Origin: Camellia lanceoleosa
Lineage: Eukaryota > Streptophyta > Magnoliopsida > Ericales > Theaceae
Assembly: GCA_025200525.1 (NCBI GenBank)
Contig: CM045767.1
Coordinates: 2,553,437 to 2,617,436, forward strand
DNA length: 64,000 nt
Direction: 5' to 3'
Shown: positions 45,131 through 57,193 of the stretch, piece after piece
How the letters are laid out: each line of letters begins with the position of its first letter
How positions within the stretch are numbered: position 1 is the stretch's first letter
The notes under the pieces: model-generated
What the model was told of the DNA's origin: nothing
Database searches by the model: none
What the model saw: the letters and a program-made list of their open reading frames with translations, nothing else
Translations under genes and position numbers: made by a program

Positions 45131-46286
45131 TTAATACCCTAGAGCTTTGGATAGGGGCATATAAATGAGCGAAAGTTCTGGAATTCTTGGGTGGGTATTT
45201 GGTTGTTTGTGGGTTGCTTCCGGACGACGGAGAATGGCGGTAGCATTTCTTTGTGGGGGGTTTGTGGTGACCATGCTCACTCCGGAGGTTCTGGTAGCAG
45301 ATGTGCCACTCGGGCCTGTATTAGTGTTGCGGTTGAAGGTCCTTCGGGGTTGATCCCGATCTTGGTCAAACAGACCCTGTTTCAACGCATCCTCTATTTG
45401 CATCCCCATATCATGCAGATCTGCGAAAGTGGGGAAGGGAACTACAATCATCTTCTTCATTAACGCCTTGGAGATTGCGACAATCATCCGTATTTGGTCT
45501 CTGTCTGTTGGCCTTAAGGTCATCATCGATGCCTTCGCCCTCCACCGGGTTACAAAATCAGAGAAACTCTCTTTAGGATCTTGTCTGGTTGTCTCGAGAT
45601 CACGGGTAGTGATCTCAATCTGTGTGTTGTATGAATACTGCGCAATGAAGGCCTCAGCCATTTCGTCCCAATTTTTCTTCACGTCATCATCTAGCTTAGC
45701 ATACCATGCAGACGCCACACCCGACAGGGTTCGACCAAACAGAGACAACTTCTGGAGCCTACTGAGGCCCATTGGCCTTAGGACGTCCGAAAATAGTCTT
45801 AAATGTACTATAGGGTCCTCAGACCCATCGAAACGATGGATATGAGGCATTTTGAACCTGTCGGGCAGCAACAAGGCCAAGGTAACCATCTTCAATATCG
45901 GGGATAGTCTTGACCCTTGAGATCTCTTGAATAGCTTTTCAAGCTTGCTTAATTTGAGTGGTGGGATCGTCTCAAACTCAAAGGAGAGTCTGGTAGATTG
46001 GTGGGTGTTTTTGATAGTTGAGGTTGAATTTGGGGTAGGGTTGGAGGTGGGGTGGTCTGTGGGTAGCTCAGTGTCGGTCGAACATTGGCTGTCTCCCTGC
46101 TAGGAACTCTGGCGGGGAGGAATTTGATCTGGCAGATGCTCAGTTCTTTGCTCAATCGGCAATTGTCTCGCCGTTCTCTTACAAGCGTGGCTGTTGTTGC
46201 TGGCGAAATCCGCTGACGGACGGCATCTGTTGCATCGCTTTCATGCTTTCTTGAAGGTGGCGCACCATCTCCTCCAAACTAGCCAT
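45131..46286 (-). pseudogene. E1 gag
   Basis: A probable start ATG at 46286 gives MASLEEMVRHLQESMKAMQQM, a short coiled-coil-like N-terminus, then broken frames. The 254-codon frame 45131-45895 holds the Ty3 gag core: DRFKMPHIHRFDGSEDPIVH, LRPMGLSRLQKLSLFGRTLSG, ASAWYAKLDDD, WDEMAEAFIAQYSY and ESFSDFVTRWRAKASMM. The distance to the primer site is about 960 nt. Disrupted by stops between 45896 and 46260. Confidence 0.8.
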
Positions 46287-47248
46287 ATTATCTTGTTACG
46301 GTTGAATTATCGGTATATTTCTCTATTGGTGACACGTAATCCGGATCCTCTTGAACACAGGTGGGGTAGACAAAGCTCTCTCAACTGCTTTGTCTTGATG
46401 CTTTATGCCTTACTGACCTCCGTTTAGCAACTGGGGGTAGCGAGTAGTACACTGGTTGTCCGTCTATCAGATCCTCAGATCGAAGGAGTCGACGACCTCT
46501 GACCCAGGGTGCTTGGGGAATATCTATCGGATCGGTAGCAATTGTGCTCAACTACCTAATAAAAAGATAAATAAAACACATAAACAAACAGATAATCGGA
46601 CAAAGATAAGACAGTAAAGTAAATAAACACACAACACACGGTCGGGTATTTTAAAATAAACGGTCGAATGCTGGATACACTGTTTCTCAACCACTGATCA
46701 CTGATCATGAACCATTGCCCCTAGGCCTGAATCTGATATCCACAGACAACTGATTCCCAAAACATCGACATGATGCCCTCTGCCCGATATTTAAACTTGC
46801 AAAGAACAGATTGTATGTTCCTCGCAGAGTTACACTCTAAAGCACATAGCAAGTAAATGAGAACCAAAACACCCCTATGTTGGGGTAGGGTTTCCGTCCT
46901 ATTTTGTCGAGAGCTAGGGTTTCACTCATACGGCGGTTTCAAACAACCTAAATCGGGTAAGCAACTTTGTCCTAGTTTGGAATGGTCACTACGGATTCGA
47001 CTATGCAACTAGGTCGAATGGTCGAAGGGTGCCCAAAAACCGGGGTTTGTGTTCCCCATCGGCAGAGCCCATAACCGTCGACCTTATGGACATGCCTTGA
47101 CAAGACAAGCCTCCCAAACCGCCAGAATAGCAGATGACCAACACGGTGTCCTAGGCGCACCAATGCACATGCAATGCAAAGAGACACATAAATCAAATCA
47201 AAACAGATATCACGAGTTCGAGTCAAGCTCTCTAAAATCCTCAAGAAT
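46287..47248. other. E1 5' untranslated leader
   Basis: Between gag and the primer site; no long frame on either strand. Unlike classical Ogre elements there is no room for, and no sign of, an extra ORF upstream of gag. Confidence 0.6.
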
Positions 47249-47260
47249 GCCGAGTCGCCA
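47249..47260 (-). other. E1 primer binding site
   Basis: On the minus strand TGGCGACTCGGC lies directly after the 5' LTR. TGGCGACTC starts are used by Ogre-type elements with an Arg tRNA primer; the tRNA assignment is from memory of that group and was not checked here. Confidence 0.55.
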
Positions 47261-50200
47261 GACGCTACGCGGGCTTCACTCTGATTCGGACTTGATTTGT
47301 GTCGGTTCTAAATCTGAACCAAAGAGTCCAAATCAAATCGTTTTGAGAAAAAGCGATTTTGAAAAGAAGTGCCAAACATGGATGCTTTGCGGACATGAGT
47401 CGCCACCTAAATATTTTTTAAAATGGGAAATTTAGGAAACCCCGACTCGGTCAAGGCCACGTGTCCGTCATAACCAAAGTTGACTTGGCTCGGAGCTTGG
47501 GTACGATCGGGAAGGTCACTATGAGCACCCTCTCGCCGGTCAAGACCGCCTCTACTAACCGTGATATCCGATTTTGAAAACATTACGTGTTCTTATTAGG
47601 TTATTAGCCTAGATTTACTATGTTATGCGACTGACAAACAAGTATAGACCAAATCGCCTAAGTTGGAACAAAACATTACGTGTTTGTTTTGAAAAATGAT
47701 TTACTACTCATAAGTAGGCTAAAATGCAGGTTTTGCCACTCTCAAGCGGGCTTTTAGAAAAGACGGTTTTGCCACTATCTAGTGGGCTTTAAAACTCACA
47801 GTTTTAATGTGTTGTCCCAATTTAGGTAATTCAACCTCCATCCACAGGCATTCATGCAGTTATATCACATAAGCACTTATCCTCATGGTAAGCATGCTAT
47901 CATGGCAACATTCACACACATGCGATATGCTAAAGCATAAAAGCTTACCTAGTACTCCAAGCCAAAACAGAAGCTTATTAGAAATTCATGCATGGACCTA
48001 AGCATACTGAAATGTCTAATGCAACACATGCAAAGATGTAATCTAGACAGGCTCGGCTATCCTAAACATGGAATATGGAATGCTACAAATAACACGTATT
48101 CAATTTGGAATTGAAAGTACGATCTTTGTTTGTATGATGCACCGAGTCGATGCATGTAAACAAATGCATGAATGCACGCATGCATAGCATAAGGTATGCT
48201 AAAATTAAACGTGCCTAATCTACCATCATAGCGGTAAATAAAAGGGAAGAAAGAAATGGGGATTGGAAGACATACACCCACTCACACTTATTACATTTTC
48301 GCCTCGCCGGAGGGACGAATAAATAAATAATCTGCATCAAGAATAAATGAATAAATAAATTATTACAAATTTCTAAGTATTGAAATTAAAGCATCTAAGT
48401 GAAATGAAATGGGGCCTCGGCCGCCTCGAATCTTGTGAATGATGTATGCTCGTCATGACTTGCAGGAAAACCCGTGTCATGGCATTCTTTATACATTTTT
48501 CTTGCCGCCTCTCCAAAAATTCCCAAAGTTCGGAATACCTCCCAAGTGGTTCGAAATGCCCCACCGGCTAGGGGAGATCACCATTGCTCTTATTGATCAC
48601 CGGCTGCTTGTGGTGGTTATCGGCAGAAATAAAGTGCCGATCGGCACATTAAACTGCCGGCCGCAGAAGTCCCCTGCAGACAAGAGACAAAGAAGAAGAC
48701 AAAGAATGCATGGCATGGATTTTAGGGACATGTAAGCATGGTCATTGCCTCCTATCATGCTTGGGGACTCAAGGAGGCAAGACTCTTGGTTCTAGGGCCA
48801 CCAATTATGCATTTGATGCATGATAGCCTAAGGGATCAAGATTGCTCTTTTGATATGAAAATGCATGCAACACAAACAAATGAGGGCTAAGTCCCTATCA
48901 TATGGAGATCAAGGGCCTTAGAGACTTGAGGATAGAGACAAGTTTCACCACTCAAGTGTGAACTCCTCTCAATCTTCATGTTTGGTTTGACAACCCCAAA
49001 CCAAACCATGGAATGCAACTCATGCAATATGGCTCAAATGCAATGCAACCTATCATGTTAGGCATGCAAAGAGCTAAGTATGCAAGGTACAAAATGTCAT
49101 GCAACATGGACTAATTAATGCATAGAACTAGCATGTCTACTAGGTTTCATCAATTAAACATGCAACAACCATGATATGAGCATGCAAAGATGGACTAAGC
49201 TCAACGAGGCAGCCCTCAAGACTCCCTAAAACAGTAGCAAAACAAGCCTAAAATAGTGACCAATGAGCATGCCAATATGCGAACCAAATAAGGCCAAGTT
49301 TAAGGCACCAAAAGGAGCACACCTTGCTACCCTTAACAAGACCAAGCATGGTATATATCAAGCAAGCAAGAACAGATTTCTAGCACACAAAATGAGCCCA
49401 AATCCCCCCTATGGCATCCCCAAAAATGCACTAAACATGTAAGCATGCAAAGGCCTACTCTAAAGCATACAAGAGCACACCTTTAAGACATGAACTAAGC
49501 CACATATGTCAACATACAAACATGACTAATGGACTGAAATAGGGTCTAATATGATGCCAAATCATGAGATAAAGACAAGTTAAGCATGCTAGCACCCCAT
49601 ACAAGTAAGGCCTACAAGATATGCAAGACAACCACTTCAAGCATACCAAACATGACAAAATCAGTGGCTCACAGCCCTCTAACATGGCAAAAACAATGCT
49701 AGTATCTTCATGAAACTAAGCCAAACATGCAAAAATCATGGCCTCAAAACATGGCATTCTTTTAGGCACAAGAGAGCATTTCAAAGGAAGTATGAGAGGC
49801 ATGTTAGAGGCTACAATTCCAACCAAAAACAGAGATCAAACATGACCTAAAAAAGCCCAAAAAGTTTTGCAATGAAGCCAAATGCAAACATGCACACATG
49901 CTATGCTATGAGCCCAAAACAAAGGCAAACAATGGACCAAAGGGAGAGGGGTGTCTCTCCCAAATGAGGCTCGAATATCATCCTCACCATCGAAACCCAC
50001 TGGTTTTCAGTGGTGAGAAGACCAAAGAACACCAAAACAAGAAGGCCTAAGAAAAGGGCACCAAAGATGGCCAAACAAGGCTCAAAGTGATGAGGCTTAA
50101 CTCAAACCATAAAATGACCTTAATGAAGGTTCAAGAACAAGTAAAAACAAGACTTTTTTATCTTAAACACAAACTCAAAATCACAAAGTAAAGAGGGTAG

Positions 50201-51128
50201 AAATAGGTTGCAAGAATGGGGAAACTAAAGTAAAAAAGCTCACCCTTGTAGATCCAATGAAGAACAGGTGGTCCAAATTTCTCCTAGTGATCAAAATCAA
50301 TCCAAGATCACACAAAACAAACCTCCAAGCCTCCCAATCTCGGAGCTAGGTGTAATAGTGTGTGTAATGGTGCAAAAGTGAGGTAAAACACACTATTTGG
50401 GGCCTAAAATACGCACACAAGAGGAGAGAGAGGGAAATATAGATATATATGGATGTATATCAGAGAATGTATGTATAATCTCTGGTTTTTGACCTAAAAT
50501 TGCTAACCCCTACAAAGGAGATGAATACAAGCTTAAATAGGCAACAAAAGGGCTCTAAGCTTAATGACTAAGTAAGAGCAAAGGGGTCAAGGGGTGCAAA
50601 GGGTTCCTAGCTTCCAAGGAAGATACCAAGGCCAAGCTTCTCCAAGAAGCTTGGCCAAAAGGGGTCACCCTTCTAGAAGCTTTAAGGGTGCAAGGTGCAA
50701 ATGGTGCAATGTTATGCACGGGAGGAGTGATGGTGTAATCCAACGGCACAAATGCATACCGCATGCACCATCCTCGAGGGGTTCGTAAGGGTCACCGGCC
50801 AAAGCCACCGGCACAAAATGTGCGGCCGGCATCATACAAAGGCCGATCGCCAAGGATTTTAATAAAATAGTGCCGATGGCTAATAGAGAGCCGGTGGAGG
50901 TGTGAGGCAATGGTGGGTTCTAGGATGGCTAACAAGCCTTCCCTACCCTCAAATGCAACACACACAAGCCTTGGTGGAAAACCAAGCACGTAACAAACCG
51001 TTAAGAGATCCCAAGCACAACAGGCACGGACCTCCGGGGACTCAAAACGAACACAAACATGGATAATCACCGGGTGTTCAAGCGGTGATGTCCAAGTCTT
51101 GAGGACGGTCAAAAATGGGGTGTCTACA
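47261..51128 (-). repeat. E1 5' LTR
   Basis: 3,868 bp, collinear with 31062-34940. It ends TGTCTACA at 51128, followed by the duplicated CTTAC. Its inner end (GACGCTACGCGGGC on the plus strand) differs from the outer tip of the other LTR (TGTAGACGCGCCCG), so the last dozen bases have diverged or been altered. Confidence 0.9.
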
Positions 51129-52426
51129 CTTACCCTTGTAGACAAGTCTTGGTTGCCTTTTGCTTGAAGAATGGGAGCCTCTTAGCTGCTGGAAAGCTCT
51201 CCTAGCTGCTGGAATGGAGTTGTGATGGTAGAGCTTGAAGATGATGAAGAAATGGCACCAAAACTTGAGAGAAATGAAATTGTATGTATGTGTATGCTCC
51301 AATCAATCCATGTATTGTCTTCTCTTGAGTTGAGAGGACACTAATGTGTGCAAGAGGGGGAGAGAAGAGTTCTTGCAAAAGTGGAGGGAAATGAGCTCTT
51401 ATTTCCCTCCAAAGGGGTCCCCCGGATGAGATATTTTTGGGGGAAAATCAAAGCACAGCTGGAATGCACACATCCCAAGGAAGCAGGCCGGCTAGCCACC
51501 TTTATTGGAGGTGGCCGGCCGGCCACCCCCCATGGCCGGCCGGCCAAGGGCAAAAATGGAAAGTGAGAATTTCTGGCCGGCCACCAAAGGTTGGTGTCCT
51601 CCCATGTGTGTACAACAAGACCCTATGGTTGGAAATTGGCAACTCTGAAACAAGAGAGACAACAAGCCACTTGAAAGAGGGGTTCAAAAGGGTCAATAAG
51701 AGTTACTGGCCGGCCATGTGTTTTTAGGGTCCTCCCATGTGTGTACAACACAAATATGTGGTTTTAGCTCGGAGAAAATGGCCCTAGGGTGTTCAACATT
51801 AGCCCGGAAGTGAGAAAAACGGGCCCCGGGGGGCGCCGGAGGAGCATAATCGTTCTCGAGACAATTGCTGGCCTCCCACCCTCCAAAGGACCTTCCTTAT
51901 GATAAAACAGAGGTACTGCCAAAAATGAACAAAACCGATGCAAAACGAATGCTCGGGGCCAAAACACGCACCGGGTCCCAAAACCGCCAAGCACCGAAGT
52001 GGTGTTTGGTCACAAGTGGGTATCTAAGACCCCAGTGTCCCTCGAAAGGGAGTAAATGAGATGCATGCTAGAAACCGGAGGAATCGGAGATGGTTGGGTG
52101 GTTCCGAACCGAGGCACACGGCTTGACGGCTCCGAAAACCGGGAACCGGGCTCCGAAATGGGCAAAATGGCCTACGGGCACGAAATGTAGCCCACGGCCA
52201 CTGAGAGATGGTCTACGGGACCTCTCCCTCCCCTCAGGAAAGAAAATAGAGAAAACTGAGTCTGGTTTGCAAACCGAGCCAAGGCACAGAAGAGGGTTCG
52301 GAAGTCCGGAGGCGGGGCGCACGACTGCGACTCTGAGACTTCTGAATGAGCACAGTATGCAACATCACCAAGCGCTCAATCGGTGACGTCTGAGTCTTAA
52401 GGTCGGTCAAAAATGGGGTGTCTACA
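51129..52426 (-). repeat. E2 3' LTR, proximal part
   Basis: Resumes after E1 with CTTACCCTTGTAGAC (compare 30494) and ends TGTCTACA at 52426, next to the polypurine tract. It contains four or more GGCCGGCC or CCGGCCGG palindromes at 51480-51715 and a duplicated CCTCCCATGTGTGTACAACA (51598 and 51732). Together with 26985-31061 this LTR is about 5.4 kb, in the size range known for Ogre-type elements. Confidence 0.8.
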
Positions 52427-52440
52427 GTTTCCCCTCTTTG
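52427..52440 (-). other. E2 polypurine tract
   Basis: On the minus strand CAAAGAGGGGAAAC precedes TGTAGACACC. It differs from the E1 tract at one base. Confidence 0.85.
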
Positions 52441-53474
52441 ACAGAACTCGGAAGTCACAAGTGACGGGAGTGAATGTCAAAGCCCAGAGACGACCCATTT
52501 TTGACAAGGCCGAAGACTTAGACAATCATACAAGATGCACAGAGATATGTGCCCGCAGGCAGGGGAGCAAAATGCAAAGCGATATGCACAGAGCCAAATG
52601 ATCATTCAAATGCAACAAGCTGTAATGAGGCAAGTATTGGCAAATAGATGCAACAGTTTTAAGCAAGAATGCAAAGTAACAACTACATTTCATGCAGTTA
52701 GGAATGCGGAGAATCATTTAATTCTCGTCGCGTCTCACACGGAGAAGATACGATACCTGCGCGATTCGTCTGGTCGCACCAGCCTCGAATGAACCGTTCA
52801 TACAATATCGTGCTTGCAAAAGAGAGAAATTCAACAAGAACAATATGCTAACAACATATATTCAATGTGATTCTTGTGGTTCCGAAAGTTTGACACGCGC
52901 AGTGTCGGCGAGTGAATGCATCGCAATGAGAGAAAGGAACACGCGTGACAATGCATGCTCAAGCACAGAGGTATGGTACATCAAGAAATCATGCATGACA
53001 ATGCAAAATGTTGATAAGAATGCAAGTTATATGCAAAACAATGCAAAACGAGCATAAATCAGGGCGCCCGTTTGTTGCGAAACAACAAGCTGGGAAACGC
53101 GCATTTCGGCGAAGGCAACTTGATCGCGGCCTCTGATTCACCTCCCGGAGAGGTTACAACATGTTCAAAAAGGATACACCCTGATTTTGATGAGTAATGA
53201 TGAGACACATATCAGAAATTACAGCTGAAGTTCCGGCGGAGCAATTTCGCGCCAGAAAGTGCACTTTTCTTGAACTTTTTCAGGTCCCGAGAACTCCGAT
53301 CTTCCTCAAAATTTGCAAAGAGCTAGGGGGGGTGGAGAACACCACCGGCCAGGTGGTTGCCCTAGGGGAGGCCACCGGCTAGGGACAAAAAAGCAAATGG
53401 CCGGCCAGCTAGAAAAGGTGGCCGGCCGGCCACCTATCCAAAAGTAGGGGCAATTTTGTCATTTTGCTCATTTC
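52441..53474. other. E2 untranslated region and upstream region of the PMD gene
   Basis: 52441-52830 matches E1 34955-35330. 53085-53170 matches E1 36160-36270. GGCCGGCC occurs at 53399, 53420 and 53424, 44-75 bp before the TATA box. Short frames only. Confidence 0.55.
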
Positions 53475-53482
53475 TATATATA
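53475..53482 (+). promoter_or_regulatory. TATA box of the antisense PMD gene
   Basis: TATATATA in TTTCTATATATATCCCC. A plausible start site lies about 30 bp downstream, followed by a C/T-rich leader, a 5' untranslated intron (donor GAG/GTAAGT at 53690, acceptor TTTTTGCAG at 53822) and an ATG at 53833. It faces away from the 3' LTR and towards pol, so it can drive a transcript independent of the LTR. Confidence 0.6.
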
Positions 53483-53689
53483 TCCCCCTCCATTCATTCC
53501 GAAATCACTCCCAAGGCTGTGAAAACTCCTTCCTTTGCTCCCCAAACCATTTTTCTCTTCAGATCTGCACTTTATACGCGCTTTTTGGCCTTCCACGCAA
53601 GTTGTTTTCGCGAAATCCTTCAGTTTTAAGCACTTTGAACCGATTAAATTTTGATTTCGAGGCTTCTTTTCTCATTTTCACCACTTGAG

Positions 53690-56600
53690 GTAAGTTTGTC
53701 TCAATATTTGGAAGATTTTCTCGGGAGTTGACTTTTGTTGACTTTTCCATTTCTCGGGAGTTGACTTTTGTTGACTTTTTTCGATTTTGGCTCATTTTGC
53801 TCATTTTTGCTCCTTTTTGCAGATCTCTTGAAATGGCGGGCGATTACCCTCATGGTGGAGGTCCTCCAGGTGCCGAAGATGATTTTGATGTCATGACATT
53901 GCCTCCAAGAGTCCGCCCTTTCATTCCCGGGAGATAGGCCCTACGGCATATGCTTCCGCCGCCAAGCTTTCACGGGTTCAATGACCGCACCCGGGGATTT
54001 ATCTTGCGAGCGAGCAAAGACTCTCTCTCATGATGCACGAGAGGTATTTTACTCTATTTTCTGCATTTTTCGTGCATTCTGTAGCTTTGCCATGCTTGAA
54101 CACACAGTTTTAGCTTGTGACATAGTACTTTGCCTGCATCCTGAACATGTAGTTTAAACAATTGAATTGCTGAACACACGGCTCATTGACTGATTGTGAA
54201 TGCACGGTACACATTAGTTAAGAATTGAACACACGGCTCAAACACTGATTTGTCGAACACACAACCCGAATTTTGAAAGTGAACACACAGCACACACTGA
54301 CTAAGAGTAGAACACGCAGCCCAAACTCTGATTTTCTGAACACACAGTTCAAGTTGATGGTGAACACACAGCCCACACTGATTGAGAGTAGAGAGTAGAA
54401 CGCACAGTCCCAAACTCCGATTTTCTGAACACGCAGTCCAAGTTGATGGTGAACACATGTTACATCGATTGAGAGTAGAGAGAACGCACGATCCCAAACT
54501 CGATTTTCAACACGCAGCCCAAGTTGATGGTGAACACACCATTAATCGATTGAGAGTAGAACACACAGCCCCAAACTCGATTTTTCCAACACGCAAGTTG
54601 ATGGTGAACACACACCCATTAATCGATTGAGAGTAGAACACACATCCCAAACTCGATTTTCAACACGCATCAAGTTTGATGGTGAACACACGTTCTTACA
54701 TCGATTGAGAATAGAACACAGTCCCAAACTCGATTTTCGAACACGCAAGTTGATGGTGAACACACGTATTAATCGATTGAGAGTAGAACACACAGTCCCA
54801 AAACACAGATTTCTTGAACACGCAGCCCAGATTTGAAGTGGACACACAGCCCACTGATTAAGGATTGAACACGCAGCCCAAAACACAGATTTACTGAACA
54901 CGCAGCCCAGGTCTGAAGTGAATACACAGCCCACTGATTAAGGATTGAACACGCAGCCCAAAACATGATGATCAACACGCACCTAGATTTAAAGTGAACA
55001 CAAATTTAATCGATTAAGGATTGAACACGCAGCCCAAAACACATGCATTATCAACACGCATTTCAGATTTGAAGTGAACACACGTTTCATTGATGAAGGA
55101 TTGAACACGGGAATTAAAAAATGAACCATCAACACAACACGATTCTGTGAATTGAAGTGTGAACACACGCCCCCCATTTCACGCTTTTCCACTTGCACAC
55201 TTTTTATTTTATTTGCATTTCATTCCATTTGCACACAGCCTTTTGCATTTTATTGTATCGAACACATGTATTCATTCTGACGCAGTTGGCTCTCGTGATC
55301 AGACGAGGTTACGGCTCTACCACCGCGAGAGACTGGTACGCTGAGCTTCCAGAGGCCGTCCGGGATCTGGTTGATCTAGCAGGGTTCGGAGCATTCTGCG
55401 TGGGATTATCACGTTGTCCTGCTAGCAGGACTTTGTTAGCTGCTTTGGTGGAGAGATGGTGGGACACCACCAACTCCTTCCACTTTTCTGCCACCGGGGA
55501 TATGACCATGACCCCGCTAGACTTTGCCGTACTCACTGGTCTAGACATAGGCGGTTGGCCCATACCTTATGATGAGGATATGGGAGAGTGGGAGGCCGCA
55601 TGGATACACCTGCTGGGGGCCCGTCCACCTGTAGACAGAGCTTCCGGGAGAGTCCGGTACACCTGGTTCTCTTCCCGTTTTTGGAGGCCGGAGATGGAGC
55701 TTGAGTCTCCCGAGGAGATTGAGCAATACGCCCGTGGCTTCCTTATGTTCCTCTTTGGCACCACTCTATTCGCCGATAGGGGGAACACTGTTGGGTTGTA
55801 TCTTCTGAGTGCCCTGGTGGACCTATCACAGGTCAGTCGATATGACTGGGGTGGCGCTGGCCTGGCTACCCTCTATTGTTACATGAGTGACCTCTGCAAG
55901 AGAGACTTACTCGGCTATTTGAGAGGATCGAGTAATTCCCAAGATAGGTTCCTACGGCAAGGACCGCTGGTAGAGCATGGTTCTCGGGGAACGCTTCGCG
56001 CCGTGTGGGGGTACGATTCTCAAGACCTCCCGCAGCACCTCCGGCCACTCTGGATCGCCGATAGACTCTCGCCAGAGGTCATTAGTGCTATGCAGGCACC
56101 GATGCTTTGTTATATCTCATGGATGGGGACTACGCCACCTATCGTCAGATATATCGATGCCCCTTGACGGAGTGCGTTCGCCACGGAGACCCATCGATGT
56201 ACCATCGCCGAGTCGGGCTGCACTACCTGATATCCCCTCCTCTAGTAGGGCTGGTGCATCTACGGGTAGAGGTAGTTCGATTCCTCCGATCCCTCCATCT
56301 CTTCATCATCCTGGGTGGCCAGACATGCCGACCGAGTTGACGAGTTGGTGGTTCAGGACTCCTTACCAGGTCTCGCTAGAGCCTTCTCTTCCTGACCACA
56401 GATATGTCAGGGACCCTGATTCGCCCCCGGTATGTTTTATAGTTTTCCTTTATCAGTCAGATTACTTGGACATTCATTCCCTCACTGATAGTTTTGTATT
56501 TGTATTTGCAGCCTCCAGTTGAGTACATGGATGAGATACTTGGGATGTTGGCCACATTCGAGGGCATGATCTTACGGAGGGAGGCACAGCTGGCCATTAT

Positions 56601-57193
56601 GGGCGTGCAGGTACTGTTCATCTTCCCTGCATTTAGCACATTTCTGATGACATATTGGTTTTGAACATTCTGCTGTATTGATAGGCTGTGTAGAGCACAT
56701 CTGACACACACCCCACTCGCATATTGTACTTGCATCTACTTTTCATATTTGAACTGATGTATTTGAACTTTTTATTTTCAGATGCCTCCCGTGTATGCTC
56801 AAGGTGTCGGGCCACCCTGCCTTCTCGGGGATCGAGGTCTTGGACTGTTTCATGGTCTTGGGCCATCCTGCCTTTCAAGGAGCTGGGCCATCCCGGCCTT
56901 CTCAAGGAGCTGGGCCATCTAGGCCTTTTCGAGGAGCTCGAGGAGCAGGGTCGTCTCGCAGACGCAGGACACCCATTATTGAGGAGGAGGAGGAGGAGGA
57001 GGAGGAGGTCGCAGACCGTGAGTCAGAGACATCTGCTGGGGAGGAAGGCTCCGGTCTTGGTTCCGGGAGCGGAGACGAGGCTGAGGGGGATCCGGATGAT
57101 GACAGCTCTGACCCGGATGGTGATGATGGTGCAGAGGTTGTCCCGCAGAAGAGGATGAGAGGGCCTCCCCATTCCCGCTCCAGAGGATATTGA
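53690..57193 (+). pseudogene. E2 antisense gene 1: plant mobile domain (PMD) protein, multi-exon, frameshifted
   Basis: Opposite to pol. The first coding exon starts at ATG 53833 (MAGDYPHGGGPPGAEDDFDV). After a frameshift it reads LPPPSFHGFNDRTRGFILRA up to a donor at 54043/54044. The next exon begins at 55286 after GACGCAG: RDWYAELPEAVRDLVDLAGFG, RWWDTTNSFHF, MTMTPLDFAVLTGLDIGGWP, ARGFLMFLFGTTLFADRGNT and YDWGGAGLATLYCYM, which is the PMD core. It is open to 56167, then frameshifts and continues to a donor at 56429. A 99-bp exon (56512-56610) encodes YMDEILGMLATFEGMILRRE. The last exon (56782-57193) is Pro/Gly-rich then acidic (EEEEEEEEE ... GPPHSRSRGY). PMD proteins occur in host silencing factors of the MAIN/MAIL family and in plant transposons. 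Confidence 0.75.
54180..55150. repeat. minisatellite of about 75-88 bp, about 12 copies, in the PMD gene intron
   Basis: Units carry GATTGAGAGTAGAACACACAG, CCCAAACTC-GATTTT, GAACACGCAG and AGTTGATGGTGAACACAC; a second subtype from 54800 has GATTAAGGATTGAACACGCAG. GATTGAG starts at about 54380, 54467, 54548, 54624, 54704 and 54774; subtype 2 repeats at about 54857, 54937 and 55011. The array lies wholly between the donor at 54044 and the acceptor at 55285. Shorter units mostly lack CTG or CAG trinucleotides that the longer ones have. Confidence 0.9.

Larger units (their letters stand above)
31062..51128 (-). mobile_element. E1: full-length Tat-lineage Ty3/gypsy element (20,067 bp), minus strand
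   Basis: Both LTRs are present (31062-34940 and about 47261-51128). The element is flanked by CTTAC at 31057-31061 and 51129-51133 and sits in the E2 3' LTR. On the minus strand the order is 5' LTR, primer site, gag (45131-46286), protease (43007-43827), RT, RNase H, archaeal-type RNase H (40113-41177), integrase (39030-40111), one antisense gene (37082-38343, plus strand), a 57-bp minisatellite (35380-36070), polypurine tract and 3' LTR. Many small frameshifts interrupt the coding region. Confidence 0.93.

Noticed and set aside
54180..54980. Several minus-strand frames of about 70-130 codons with recurring CVLLSTLN-type words
   Set aside because: They are read-throughs of the PMD intron minisatellite.
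55193..55285. Upstream extension of the PMD frame before 55286
   Set aside because: It would need a TTG start and encodes Phe/His-rich text; a splice acceptor at 55285 explains the exon start better.
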